Shown here one piece after another: positions 51,649-61,012 of a stretch of DNA of 64,000 bases (within the stretch, counting starts at the first letter, position 1; every line of letters begins with the position of its first letter). The position numbers and the translations under genes were made by a program. This stretch comes from Roseburia intestinalis L1-82 (GTDB lineage: Bacteria > Bacillota > Clostridia > Lachnospirales > Lachnospiraceae), in NCBI RefSeq assembly GCF_900537995.1, contig NZ_LR027880.1, positions 3,356,001 through 3,420,000 on the forward strand, read 5' to 3'. Under the pieces are notes generated by a model. The model had not been told where the DNA came from. It worked only from the letters and a program-made list of their open reading frames with translations, and searched no databases.

Positions 51649-52553
51649 ACACCAATGATTTTTATGAATTAAAAAAATCCTATGACACCTCGCAAATGCC
51701 TGAAAAAGAGGTCATAAAAATGAAAGAAAAAATGCATCAGGCGAAAGCCGAGAAGAAGAACAAACACAATAAAACCATTATCACAAGAATCTGGGTTGGC
51801 GCTGCCGCAGCGATCGCAGCGTTTGTCATCCTGCCAAATACTTCACCGAGTGTCGCCTATGCGATGGAACAGATCCCACTGCTTGGAAATTTGATCGAGG
51901 TCGTCACATTCCGCGATTACCAGTACAGCAGCGACAGAAACAACGCCGATGTCAATGTTCCACAACTGGTACCGGAAACTGTCGCTTCCACTGAAAAAAC
52001 AACGGAAGACCCGGTTGGGGAAAATTTAAAGAAATCAACCGATGAGATCAATGCGGAGATTGAAAAGATCAGCGACAGCCTGATCGCAGAGTTCAAACAG
52101 AACATGAACAACGAAGGTTATCAGGATATCATGATCAAACATGAGGTCATCAACACAACTGACGACTATTTTACCTTAAAACTAATGTGTTATCAGGCTG
52201 CCGGAAGCGGTTATGAGATGGATTATTATTACACGATTGATTTAAAGACCGGGGAACGCCTTGCGTTAAAAGATCTTTTTAAAGAGGGATCTGACTATAT
52301 CACTCCGATCAGTGAAAACATCAAATCCCAGATGCGCGGGCAGATGGATGCCGATGAAAATGTCTCCTACTGGCTGGATGATACGGAAGTTCCTGAATGG
52401 AACTTTACCTCCATTAACGATGACACTTCCTTCTATATTAATGCTGACGGAAATCTCGTCATCAGCTTCAACGAGGGCGATGTCGGTCCGATGTCTATGG
52501 GTGTTGTGGAATTTACGATCCCGCACGATGTGATCGCCGATATTTTAAAATAA
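51645..52553 (+). CDS. RsiV-like anti-sigma factor (DUF4179/DUF3298)
   Basis: 302 residues. A ~45-residue cytoplasmic part that would hold the sigma factor is followed by one membrane helix (about 47-66, RIWVGAAAAIAAFVILPNTS). The extracytoplasmic region is next: a DUF4179-like start (SVAYAMEQIPLLGNLIEVVT), then a DUF3298-like C-terminus (YYTIDLKTGERLALKDLFKE, SMGVVEFTIPHDVIADIL). In Bacillus, RsiV binds lysozyme directly through this domain and is then cleaved to free SigV. Lysozyme as the signal here is inference from that homology. It is coupled to the sigma gene by a 4-bp overlap. Confidence 0.88.
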   Translation: MNTNDFYELKKSYDTSQMPEKEVIKMKEKMHQAKAEKKNKHNKTIITRIWVGAAAAIAAFVILPNTSPSVAYAMEQIPLLGNLIEVVTFRDYQYSSDRNNADVNVPQLVPETVASTEKTTEDPVGENLKKSTDEINAEIEKISDSLIAEFKQNMNNEGYQDIMIKHEVINTTDDYFTLKLMCYQAAGSGYEMDYYYTIDLKTGERLALKDLFKEGSDYITPISENIKSQMRGQMDADENVSYWLDDTEVPEWNFTSINDDTSFYINADGNLVISFNEGDVGPMSMGVVEFTIPHDVIADILK

Positions 52554-52582
52554 GAAATGTCTATGCAGTAAAGGATCCTGGC

Positions 52583-53935
52583 ATGGTATTTAGCAGTCTC
52601 AACTTTATTTTTATTTTTTTGCCATTATTTCTGTTTGCCTATTATGTCACACCTGCTGCTTTCAGAAACAGTACGCTCTTTGCAGGGAGCATCCTGTTTT
52701 ATGCAGCCGGAGTGATCAAACAGCCATATGCACTGTTTCTGTTAATGGTTCTGACCTATCTCAATTATGTGTTCGGAATCTGCCTTTATCAGATACACAA
52801 TCCAAGAAAAAAGAAACTCTTTTTGACAAAAGTTATTTTTTTCGATTTTTTATGGTTGTTTTTGTTTAAATATTCCAGACATTTATCTCTGCCGCTCGGA
52901 ATCAGTTTTTATACGTTCCAGCTGACTGCATATCTTTTTGATATCTATTACGGACGTATTTTACCGGAACGGGATTTTGTGACATTCGGTACTTACATCA
53001 GCATGTTCCCAAAATTAATTTCCGGACCAATTACCCCGTATGAGATGCTGCGCAGGCAGCTTCACAGCGCAAGACGCTTTCTGCCCGAAAATCTGGCGGA
53101 GGGTATGAAACTTTTTATCCGGGGACTTGGCTTAAAAGCGATTCTGGCGAATCAGTTTGGCAGTCTGTGGGCAAATGTTGGCACGATCGGATATGAAAGT
53201 ATCTCCACGCCGCTTGCATGGCTTGGAATCTACGCATATTCTTTCCAGATTTACTTTGATTTTTATGGTTATTCCCTGATGGCAGCAGGTCTGGGCAGAA
53301 TGCTTGGTTTTAAGCTTCCCATAAACTTTATGCACCCCTATCTCTCCACAAGCATGACAGAATTCTGGCGGCGCTGGCATATTACACTTGGACAATGGTT
53401 TCAGACCTACATCTATATTCCACTTGGCGGCAACCGCACAGGTACCTGCAAATGGATCCGCAACCTGCTTGTCGTGTGGATACTTACCGGAATCTGGCAT
53501 GGCACAGAATTTCATTTTATTCTGTGGGGATTTTCCCTGTTCGTCATTGTATTGACAGAAAAACTGCTGTTGAAAAAATTGACGGACCGATACGCGCTGG
53601 CCGGACATCTTTATATGGCAGTTCTGATCCCATTGTCGTGGATGCTCTTTGGAATCAGTGATCCCGGCAGTATCGAAGTCTACACCCGGAAATTATTTCC
53701 ATTTTTTTCCGCCGATGATGCCATTATTTATGTGAATGATTTCTGGAAAAATTTAAATGATTTCCGCTTTATCATCCCTGCCGGCTTCCTTTTTTCTACA
53801 AGGTTTCCGGTCCGCTTTTTAAAAAAAATCAGGGGCTCTGTGCCAGAAATTTTTGTCTATCTGGCAATTTTCTGGGCTTCTGTTTACTGTATTTACGTTG
53901 GCTCTAATGACCCATTTTTATATTTCAGATTTTAA
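52583..53935 (+). CDS. MBOAT-family membrane O-acyltransferase (PatA/AlgI/DltB type)
   Basis: 450 residues with about 11 membrane segments. Family motifs are PLGISFYTFQLTAYLFDIYY, FPKLISGPITPY and FWRRWHITLGQW (His266), and the invariant active-site His306 in LTGIWHGTEFHFILWG. MBOAT proteins move acetyl groups across the membrane onto cell-wall or extracellular polymers. Its partner is the SGNH protein encoded 12 bp downstream. A PatA-like role in peptidoglycan O-acetylation is inferred from that pairing and from the anti-sigma upstream. AAAGGATC precedes the ATG. Confidence 0.9.
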   Translation: MVFSSLNFIFIFLPLFLFAYYVTPAAFRNSTLFAGSILFYAAGVIKQPYALFLLMVLTYLNYVFGICLYQIHNPRKKKLFLTKVIFFDFLWLFLFKYSRHLSLPLGISFYTFQLTAYLFDIYYGRILPERDFVTFGTYISMFPKLISGPITPYEMLRRQLHSARRFLPENLAEGMKLFIRGLGLKAILANQFGSLWANVGTIGYESISTPLAWLGIYAYSFQIYFDFYGYSLMAAGLGRMLGFKLPINFMHPYLSTSMTEFWRRWHITLGQWFQTYIYIPLGGNRTGTCKWIRNLLVVWILTGIWHGTEFHFILWGFSLFVIVLTEKLLLKKLTDRYALAGHLYMAVLIPLSWMLFGISDPGSIEVYTRKLFPFFSADDAIIYVNDFWKNLNDFRFIIPAGFLFSTRFPVRFLKKIRGSVPEIFVYLAIFWASVYCIYVGSNDPFLYFRF

Positions 53936-53947
53936 CGAAGGAACACT

Positions 53948-54787
53948 ATGCGAAAAAAAATATCTGCCATATTGTTTTATTTTTTCTTTTTGATAAGCTG
54001 CCTTCTGATTCCACTCATTTACTTATATGTAACGTTAAACATAAATGCAGCCAAAAATACGTCCTTGTCCGTGTCTTCTATCTCCGCCGCACAAAAACAG
54101 GACACCACGACACCATCGGACACTTCCGGTACGCCATCTGACAATACAGACCGGCAGGATATCCCGGACACAGAAGTTCCGATGACAGAAATGACCACTG
54201 TTGATGCAGATTATTTCGATGACGCTTTAATGATCGGTGATTCCCGCACTGTCGGATTAAAAGAATATGGTACGTTGGGCAATGCCACCTTTTATTGTGA
54301 TTCGGGTCTCAGTATCTATGATCTGGAAAACAAAAAAATTATGGTGGACGGTATCGGAAAGGTCAGTATCTCTGATCTTTTAGCCAGCCATACCTATCAT
54401 AAAATATATCTGATGCTCGGCATTAATGAACTTGGCTACGATGTCACACAGACATTTGAAAAATATGCGTCGTTTGTAAATTTTCTGCAAACCATGCAGC
54501 CGGATGCGATCATTTATGTTGAAGCAAATCTTCATGTGACTGCACAGCGCTCAGACTCGGATAAGACATTCAATAATGCCAATATCAACGCCTTTAATCA
54601 AAAAATTTCGACATTAGCCGATCAACGGACCATTTATTATCTGGACATCAATGAACTTTTTGACGATGCAAACGGCAATCTCGGCACACAGTACAGCAAT
54701 GATAATGCGCATCCCCTCGGAAAATACTACGCAGTATGGTGTGACTGGTTAATGGAGCACGCCGTTGTCCGTGACGGGAAATCATAA
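53948..54787 (+). CDS. Membrane-anchored SGNH/GDSL acyl-esterase or transferase
   Basis: 279 residues. An N-terminal membrane helix (about 7-30) is followed by a Ser/Thr/Asp-rich linker (about 38-85) and an extracytoplasmic SGNH domain. The catalytic Ser99 is in LMIGDSRTVGL, Asn160 in LGINELG, and Asp252/His255 in NDNAHPLG, so the triad is complete. Such domains attach or remove acetyl groups on sugars. Pairing with the MBOAT gene resembles PatB with PatA. GAAGGA precedes the ATG. It is the last gene of the sigma-factor operon; a new promoter lies 5 bp after it. Confidence 0.88.
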   Translation: MRKKISAILFYFFFLISCLLIPLIYLYVTLNINAAKNTSLSVSSISAAQKQDTTTPSDTSGTPSDNTDRQDIPDTEVPMTEMTTVDADYFDDALMIGDSRTVGLKEYGTLGNATFYCDSGLSIYDLENKKIMVDGIGKVSISDLLASHTYHKIYLMLGINELGYDVTQTFEKYASFVNFLQTMQPDAIIYVEANLHVTAQRSDSDKTFNNANINAFNQKISTLADQRTIYYLDINELFDDANGNLGTQYSNDNAHPLGKYYAVWCDWLMEHAVVRDGKS

Positions 54788-54791
54788 CCCC

Positions 54792-54820
54792 TTGCACCGG
54801 TTTTAAAATTTCGTTATAAT
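54792..54820 (+). promoter_or_regulatory. Promoter of the DUF4317 gene
   Basis: TTGCAC (54792-54797), a 17-bp spacer and a perfect TATAAT (54815-54820), 81 bp upstream of the ATG. It indicates a separate transcription unit from the sigma-factor operon. Confidence 0.8.
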
Positions 54821-54901
54821 ATTTCCTGCAGATTACGGGGACATGAAACAGCCTGCGCTATCTTTTGTATGGCATCCCCTCAGAAACGGAGATATAGATT
54901 T

Positions 54902-56158
54902 ATGAACAAAAAAGATATTTTAGAATTAAAACGGCGTTTTAAGAAAGATGCCTGCACTTTTACAAGACTGTGCGGCTGCTATGTGGATGCCGACCACAAT
55001 AAGGTAACTTCTTTCGGGGAGACATTTTTAAATCTGGAAGATGAGGAATTTTACAAATACTTAGAGATTGCAAAAAAAATAATGTCCGGTACGATTGGAA
55101 ATAACCTTTTAGAGCTGGAATTTCCGACTGCGGAGGAAGCTGCCGGCGGCAGACAGCAGTTTTTGATGGGACTGCGCGAGAGTGCCTTAAAAAATGATGA
55201 TCTGATGGATGCATTTTATGATCTTGTCATTGACAGCTACGACTATGTCGGAAACTATCTGATCCTTGTATTCCACGATGCCTACGACGTTATGACAAAA
55301 ACTTCTGATAATAATAAATTAGACGAGTCCGAGGAAGTTTACGAGTATCTGCTCTGCGCGATCTGCCCGGTCAACCTGACCAAACCGGGACTTGGCTACC
55401 GTGAGGATGAAAACCGTATCGGACCGCGTATCCGCGACTGGGTCGTTGGAGCTCCGGACACCGGATTTGTTTTCCCTGCTTTTACCGACCGGAGCACTGA
55501 TATCCACTCTGTCATGTTTTACACCAGAGACACCAAGACACCGCACTCCGAATTTATGGAATCCGGTCTTGGCTGTGGCTCTAAATTTACAGCTACCGAA
55601 CAGAAACTTACGTTCCAGAGCATTGTAAAAGAAGTCATCGGGGAAGATGATGACGAAAGCGATGCCATTTTCATGGATATCCAGGACAACTTAAATGACC
55701 TGATCCCGGTTGCTTTAGAAGATGAACCAGAACCGGAACCGGTTCCTGTCACAAAGAGCACAATCTCTTCCGTACTCGCAGAGAGCGGTGTGACCGAAGA
55801 ACAGGCAGCTGTGATCGAACAGACCTATGAAAATGTATTTGGAGAAGAAGTCCCGGTCGCAGAACATTTAGTAGATCCGAAACTGGTGGAGGCAAATGCC
55901 AGACGCAAAGAAAAATTAGAGTTGGTACAGCAGGTTGAAAATTTGAAACAGCAGTTAGAAGAAACACGCACTCTTCCGGTAGAAGAATCTGACGGGGATG
56001 ACGTCCCGGCAGTCAAGACCTACGACGTCATTCTGCGTGTCAAACCGGAAAAAGTCGACCAGATCCACTCCCAGGTCATCGATGGCAGAAAATGCCTTGT
56101 CATCCCGATGGACGAGGATGAACATGCTGCCGTTAACGGCGTGAACACGACGATCTGA
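54902..56158 (+). CDS. DUF4317 protein
   Basis: 418 residues from the ATG at 54902 (MNKKDILELKRRFKKDACTF) with GGAGATA upstream; an ATG at 54869 has no ribosome site. It begins with the family's typical TRLCGCYVDADHNKV. It has no signal or membrane segment. A Glu/Pro-rich linker (DEPEPEPVPV) near 285 and a coiled-coil segment (NARRKEKLELVQQVENLKQQ) near 345 precede the C-terminal domain. The family is widespread in Lachnospiraceae; its function is not known to me. Confidence 0.85.
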   Translation: MNKKDILELKRRFKKDACTFTRLCGCYVDADHNKVTSFGETFLNLEDEEFYKYLEIAKKIMSGTIGNNLLELEFPTAEEAAGGRQQFLMGLRESALKNDDLMDAFYDLVIDSYDYVGNYLILVFHDAYDVMTKTSDNNKLDESEEVYEYLLCAICPVNLTKPGLGYREDENRIGPRIRDWVVGAPDTGFVFPAFTDRSTDIHSVMFYTRDTKTPHSEFMESGLGCGSKFTATEQKLTFQSIVKEVIGEDDDESDAIFMDIQDNLNDLIPVALEDEPEPEPVPVTKSTISSVLAESGVTEEQAAVIEQTYENVFGEEVPVAEHLVDPKLVEANARRKEKLELVQQVENLKQQLEETRTLPVEESDGDDVPAVKTYDVILRVKPEKVDQIHSQVIDGRKCLVIPMDEDEHAAVNGVNTTI

Positions 56159-56180
56159 CAGTTACATAACAATCCCTTCT

Positions 56181-56247
56181 AAAAAAGGTGGACAGCTTCC
56201 AGAATTGATCCCAGGATCAAATTTCTGCCAGCTGCCCACCTTTTTTT
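56181..56247. terminator. Bidirectional terminator between DUF4317 and CarD genes
   Basis: AAAAAAGGTGGACAGCT (56181-56197) pairs with AGCTGCCCACCTTTTTTT (56230-56247), one mismatch. T-tracts on both strands serve the two convergent genes. Confidence 0.85.
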
Positions 56248-56295
56248 CTGACGATCCGTCTGTCTGTACACTCACTATCCGGTCAAATCCCTTCC

Positions 56296-56793
56296 TTACG
56301 AAAGTCTCTCTCTGATATAATCTTCCATCTTTTCCCTCGGTACTCCAAGTGTCAGCGACAACTCACCATACAGTCCATTTTCGGCCGCTTTCATATAGCG
56401 TTCATCCACTGCAGTTGCTTTCTTTCCCTGTGCCAACCGCTCTTTTTTCCGCTGATACAAAGTCTTTACAATGCTCACCCATGCATGATAATCACAGGTA
56501 CGGAGTGCCTCTTTGTATGTTTCCTCACGCTGTTTGTCATCCGGCACCCACAGAAGTTCAATCTGCGGTAATTCGTCAATCAGCCTCTCTGCCTCTTCTT
56601 TTGAAATCGTTCTGCGCATTATAATCTTTTCACTGTCCGTCGGAACATAAATAGTCCCATTCTTATCTCCGACCGGGGCTAAAACGTAATACAGCTTCTC
56701 TTTGTCTGCTCCCGACATATCAATATGGGTAATATCCCTGATCTGACAGACACCTTTCGCGCCACACACAACATATTCTCCGATTTCAAACAT
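56296..56793 (-). CDS. CarD/CdnL-family transcription regulator
   Basis: 165 residues from the ATG at 56793 (MFEIGEYVVCGAKGVCQIRD), with AAAGGAG upstream; the frame is open to 56838. The N-terminal ~60 residues are a Tudor-like RNA-polymerase-interacting domain (YYVLAPVGDKNGTIYVPTDS). The helical C-terminal domain (VSIVKTLYQRKKERLAQGKK, LYGELSLTLGVPREKMEDYI) contacts DNA in the family. It probably stabilises open promoter complexes. It is a single-gene unit. Confidence 0.9.
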   Translation of the reverse strand: MFEIGEYVVCGAKGVCQIRDITHIDMSGADKEKLYYVLAPVGDKNGTIYVPTDSEKIIMRRTISKEEAERLIDELPQIELLWVPDDKQREETYKEALRTCDYHAWVSIVKTLYQRKKERLAQGKKATAVDERYMKAAENGLYGELSLTLGVPREKMEDYIRERLS

Positions 56794-56970
56794 TCTTCTG
56801 ATTCTCCTTTCTCCAGTTTCCATTTTAAACGATAACATACAGGTAATTCTCCACCCAGTATTTTTACTATACCATTATTTTCCCCAAAAAGTCAGCAAAA
56901 TAAGCGTTTTCAAATTATTTTTGTGAAAACTGCAACACATCCGGCTGTACCATATTAGACATATTTTACA

Positions 56971-57004
56971 CAAAACGGGCGGCACAAAACTTTATGCCGC
57001 CCGT
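56971..57004 (-). terminator. Terminator of the Ig-like surface protein gene
   Basis: ACGGGCGGCA (56975-56984) pairs perfectly with TGCCGCCCGT (56995-57004). On the minus strand it is followed by TTTTG, 85 bp after the stop. Confidence 0.8.
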
Positions 57005-57089
57005 TCGTGATCCCTGATTTTTCCCTCAATGCCGATACCAGAGGATTATCGCATCTCAGGTCATGTGTCCGTATGTTTCAGGTTTTCAA

Positions 57090-60000
57090 TTATTTAACTT
57101 TTACTTTGAATGTTACTTTCTTACCATCTGCTGTCTTAGCTGTGATCTTTACAGTTCCTGCTTTCTTAGCTGTGATCTTACCGCTCTTGCTGATGGTTGC
57201 TACTTTCTTATTTGAAGTAGTCCATTTGATCTTCTGGTTTCCGGAAGTAACTTTCTTGCCCTTTGCATCTGTTACAGTTGCTTTTACAGTTGCTTTCTTA
57301 CCTTCCTTTAAGGTATAGGTCTTACCTGTTACAACCTTCTTGCCTACTTTTAATACAACTTTCTTGGTTGCCTGTTTTACAGTTACCTTAACAGTTGCTT
57401 TCTTGCCATTTGCTGTCTTAACTGTGATGGTTGCTTTACCATTTCCTTTTGCAACGATCTTACCGTTCTTATCTACAGTTGCAACTTTCTTGTTAGAAGA
57501 AGACCATGTAACAGTCTTATCTGTTGTGTTTGTCGGATTTACTGTTGCTTTTACTGTCTTAGATGCACCGATAGAAGTTAAAGTTACTTTGCTTGCGCTC
57601 AGTTTTACAGAATCAGCTTTTACTGTTGAAACAGTTACTGCGATTGTTGCTGTCTTGCCGTTTGCTGTCTTAGCGGTAACATTTGCAGTTCCTTCTGCGA
57701 TTGCATAAACCACACCATCAGATGTAACTTTTGCTACTGCTGTGTTGTCGGAAGACCATGTAACATTCTTATCTGCTGCATTTGCAGGAGCTACTGTTGC
57801 GCTGACCTGTCTGGATTCACCAACATTGATCTTTAATGCAGTTGTGTTTACAATTACACCTGTTGCTGCTACTGCATTTACAGTTAATGTTCCATCTACT
57901 ACTGATGTTACATCGTAGTTTTTCTGATCTTCTACAGTTGCACGGATCTTATATGTACCAACTGCTAAGTTCTTTGTTGACTGAACAGCTTTTCCATCTG
58001 TACCTAATACTGCATAAGTAACTTTTGCAGTATCTTTGCCAACTAAACCTTTTACGGTTCCGTCAAGTGCTGCTTCCTGACCCTGCTCGATCGTTACATC
58101 TTTTGCAGTTACGGAAAGAGGAGCTTTTGCAACATTTACATTTGCTTTTAATGTTACCTTTGTATCTGTTGTGTAGTTTGGATCAACAACTGAAACAGCT
58201 ACCTCTTTGCTTGTATAGCTTCCAGCGTCTGCTACTGTGTTATCAACAAATGCAAAATCTAACGCTGCATCAATCTCTGTGTCATTGTAAATGATCTTAG
58301 CATCGCTTAACTTCTGACCATAAGTAGCATCCTCAACTTTAAGATTCTTGGAATTTAATCCGGTGATCTCTTTCTGAGCTACTTTGATATCACCGATCTC
58401 ATAGCTTGTTGTCTCTTTTCCGGCTGTAACCTCTAAGTAGATTCTGTATGTACCAGCATCTAAGTTACCAAGGCTTTCGGAAATTGTTCTTCCACTCTTG
58501 AACAGGAAAGCTTCATCTTCATTTACGGATTTCTTTGTGATGTCTTTTGCTTCACCTAAAGACGGTTTATTTGCTACTGTAGTAACCTGTTTGTAATATA
58601 CACGATAAGCGGAAACATCATCTGCAGTAACCTTTGCGATAGCCTTTACATCTGCTGTAGCACCATAAGTAGCTTCCGTTTTGCTTAAGCCTAAACCTGA
58701 AGTAGTAGTATCAACTGTAATCTTAGTAGCCTCAACCGTAACTTTGTTTGTTGATTTTACCAGTTTGCTGTATGCTTCAACCTGAGCATCTGTTGCATCC
58801 GGAAGGAAATCTTTTACAGATCCTTTTACATCTGCTGTGATCTCACAATAGTATGTACCTGGGATGTCAGCAAATGTACTTGTCGTATAAGTATCAGATG
58901 TTGCACTTTTAATTGCTACATACTTATTCGTTTTCTCATTCAGTTTATACCACTGATAAGAAACAGTATAATTAGCAGTTCCAAGTTTCTTTTCATTGTA
59001 AGATGCTTTCAGCGTAAGCGTATCTTTATCTTTAAATTTATCTGCTGTTAAATTTTCAGATTTATTTTCTGCCTTAACATCTGTTAATACAGGCTGTGTG
59101 ATAGAAACGCCGCTTAAGGATACATATTTATATCCATTTGCATCTGCACCGCTTAATGTGTATACATTTTTTGCGCTGTCTTTCAGAGAATATTTTACCT
59201 GATAATTTGCAAGTGTACCGATGTTTGGTGTATCATCAGAGATTGTCTGCCATGCGCCATCTACTTTTTTCTGAATTTCGATGTCAAATTCAGTATCATT
59301 TTTTCCAGCTAAGATTTCACTTAATTTTACTCCGGCAGCATAACTGCTCTCCAACTTACCAGTTACCGCAGAAGCATCACGATTGATCACTGCTCTGTTG
59401 ATTACAACATCGTATGTCTTCTCAACTGTTTTCGTATCCCATTTTGTTTTTCCATCAACCGGTGTAAGACCAGCATCATCACTTAATGTGAAAACAATTG
59501 TCAAACCGTTTTTGATTGTCTGGGAATTTTCTGTATTGGTTTTCAAAGAAGCTACAGTTGAAGTCTTATCTACACCGCCAACAGAATCAATTGTTTCTGA
59601 TGTATCTTTAATGCTGTAAGTACCAATTGTGGTCTTTTTGTTTAATGCAGCCACATAATCTTTGTAGTAATCTTCAAGATCTCCAGCTCCCTCATAAGTA
59701 ATCTCAGGAAGTTTGGAATCAAATGAAATGCTGTCTGCATTGATTCCCTCTTTTACAGCAACTTTGATCTCGCCGACTTTCTGGGTTCCGTCTGTTGTTG
59801 TTGCGGTAATTGTTACCTCTTTTCCAGCCTCTGTTTTAGAAACTGCTGTGATAACAGCCTCATTGTCACCAGTTGCTGTAACTTTTACTTTGCTGGAATC
59901 ACTGGATGTCCATGTAACCTTTGCATTGGAAACAGTATCACTTCCTGATCCTGCTGCAACTTTTGCTGTCAAAGCTTTCTTATCGGTGGTTGCCATCTCT

Positions 60001-60875
60001 ACTGTAGTTGAAATAGGACCGTTTTCATCCTCAATGGAAACACCTGTAGCAAGCTGAACAACTTTAACAGATACTGTTTTTTCATATGTCTTATCTGTCT
60101 CTACTGCAGCAGTATCACTGTTATCAATGGTATATACACCGTCTGTTGCTGTGAATGTAAAGACAATCTCTTTTGTAGCTGTTGTAACTGCCTCATCTTT
60201 CACAGTCCACTTACCATATGCTTCATCTAACTTATTTGCTGTCTCAAGTGCTGCTGTTACTTCCGGAGCAGCTGTAGTATTTAAAGCAGCTCCATCTTTA
60301 TTGCTAATGGTAGTAACTTCCGGCACATGAAGTCTGTTTGTTGCGATAGATGCTGCTTCGATAGTAAATGCATCAAGCGCTTTTTCTGCATAATATTCAT
60401 TTTTCTCGCTTGCATGTGTGAACACTGCTTTTACTTTGTACGTCGTATCTTTCTCTGGTGCAAATACAAATGTACCATCTGCACTGGTTGCAATTGTTGT
60501 GTCAACTGCAGATTTTGTTGCAATCAACTCATAGCTTTTTACTGTAAGAGTACCATTAGTTAATTTATCCCCTTTGACAGTTGTTGTTACAGTAACTGTC
60601 GCACCTGCTTTTACTGTAGTTGCACTTGTTTTTGTTTCTACAGTAACATCGGAAGAAGCATCCTTCTGTACACTCTTTGTCACGTCTTCTGAATCTTCTG
60701 TTACCTCAACCTCTGCTGCTGTCTCAACCTCTGCTGTTGTTTCAACGTTTAAAGCTTCTGTTGCCGCATCCCCGGCTTCAACATTTGCTACCGGCTCTGC
60801 AAATGCTGTAACGCCGTTACCAGTTACCGCTAACGTTGCAGCCATCATTAAGGCTGTTACTTGTTTTGCCCTCAT
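57090..60875 (-). CDS. Large secreted Ig-like (Big_2) repeat protein
   Basis: 1,261 residues with a Sec signal (MRAKQVTALMMAATLAVTGN, likely cut after AFA near 26). A Glu/Thr/Val-rich acidic stretch follows, then many Ig-like beta domains. The last three before the C-terminus are Big_2-type units with ATVAPANAADKNVTWSSDN, VNPTNTTDKTVTWSSSNKKV and KIKWTTSNKKVATISKSG. The C-terminus is Lys-rich and has no LPXTG or SLH motif, so attachment is unclear; charge-based wall binding is possible. It could be an adhesin or surface-layer-type protein. GTGAGG precedes the ATG. The tyrosine recombinase gene lies directly upstream. Confidence 0.85.
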   Translation of the reverse strand: MRAKQVTALMMAATLAVTGNGVTAFAEPVANVEAGDAATEALNVETTAEVETAAEVEVTEDSEDVTKSVQKDASSDVTVETKTSATTVKAGATVTVTTTVKGDKLTNGTLTVKSYELIATKSAVDTTIATSADGTFVFAPEKDTTYKVKAVFTHASEKNEYYAEKALDAFTIEAASIATNRLHVPEVTTISNKDGAALNTTAAPEVTAALETANKLDEAYGKWTVKDEAVTTATKEIVFTFTATDGVYTIDNSDTAAVETDKTYEKTVSVKVVQLATGVSIEDENGPISTTVEMATTDKKALTAKVAAGSGSDTVSNAKVTWTSSDSSKVKVTATGDNEAVITAVSKTEAGKEVTITATTTDGTQKVGEIKVAVKEGINADSISFDSKLPEITYEGAGDLEDYYKDYVAALNKKTTIGTYSIKDTSETIDSVGGVDKTSTVASLKTNTENSQTIKNGLTIVFTLSDDAGLTPVDGKTKWDTKTVEKTYDVVINRAVINRDASAVTGKLESSYAAGVKLSEILAGKNDTEFDIEIQKKVDGAWQTISDDTPNIGTLANYQVKYSLKDSAKNVYTLSGADANGYKYVSLSGVSITQPVLTDVKAENKSENLTADKFKDKDTLTLKASYNEKKLGTANYTVSYQWYKLNEKTNKYVAIKSATSDTYTTSTFADIPGTYYCEITADVKGSVKDFLPDATDAQVEAYSKLVKSTNKVTVEATKITVDTTTSGLGLSKTEATYGATADVKAIAKVTADDVSAYRVYYKQVTTVANKPSLGEAKDITKKSVNEDEAFLFKSGRTISESLGNLDAGTYRIYLEVTAGKETTSYEIGDIKVAQKEITGLNSKNLKVEDATYGQKLSDAKIIYNDTEIDAALDFAFVDNTVADAGSYTSKEVAVSVVDPNYTTDTKVTLKANVNVAKAPLSVTAKDVTIEQGQEAALDGTVKGLVGKDTAKVTYAVLGTDGKAVQSTKNLAVGTYKIRATVEDQKNYDVTSVVDGTLTVNAVAATGVIVNTTALKINVGESRQVSATVAPANAADKNVTWSSDNTAVAKVTSDGVVYAIAEGTANVTAKTANGKTATIAVTVSTVKADSVKLSASKVTLTSIGASKTVKATVNPTNTTDKTVTWSSSNKKVATVDKNGKIVAKGNGKATITVKTANGKKATVKVTVKQATKKVVLKVGKKVVTGKTYTLKEGKKATVKATVTDAKGKKVTSGNQKIKWTTSNKKVATISKSGKITAKKAGTVKITAKTADGKKVTFKVKVK

Positions 60876-60918
60876 TTTTTTTCCTCACTTTCCATGTGTG
60901 TGTGTTCTTCATATGCAC

Positions 60919-61008
60919 GTATTTTCACAGAAAATACATTATGTCTTTATGCATTTAAGACATAACCTTTCTACATATGAGTTTAGTAACATAATACAAT
61001 ATTATGTT
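60919..61008. repeat. Cluster of three perfect palindromes between recombinase and surface-protein genes
   Basis: GTATTTTC/GAAAATAC (60919-60937, 3-nt loop), TTATGTCTT/AAGACATAA (60939-60965, 9-nt centre) and AACATAAT/ATTATGTT (60988-61008, 5-nt centre). The heptamer ATTATGT or its complement occurs repeatedly. They may be recombinase half-sites, regulator sites, or a terminator for the recombinase gene. No long U-tract follows any of them. Confidence 0.65.
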
Positions 61009-61012
61009 GCAT

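Noticed and set aside
57332..60563. Many long open frames opposite the Ig-like surface protein
   Set aside because: They arise from the Thr/Val/Lys-rich codon bias of the minus-strand gene and lack ribosome sites.
60919..61008. Invertible promoter for the surface protein
   Set aside because: The palindrome arms are separated by only 3-9 bp, too close to bound an invertible segment. No distant inverted partner was found in the gap.
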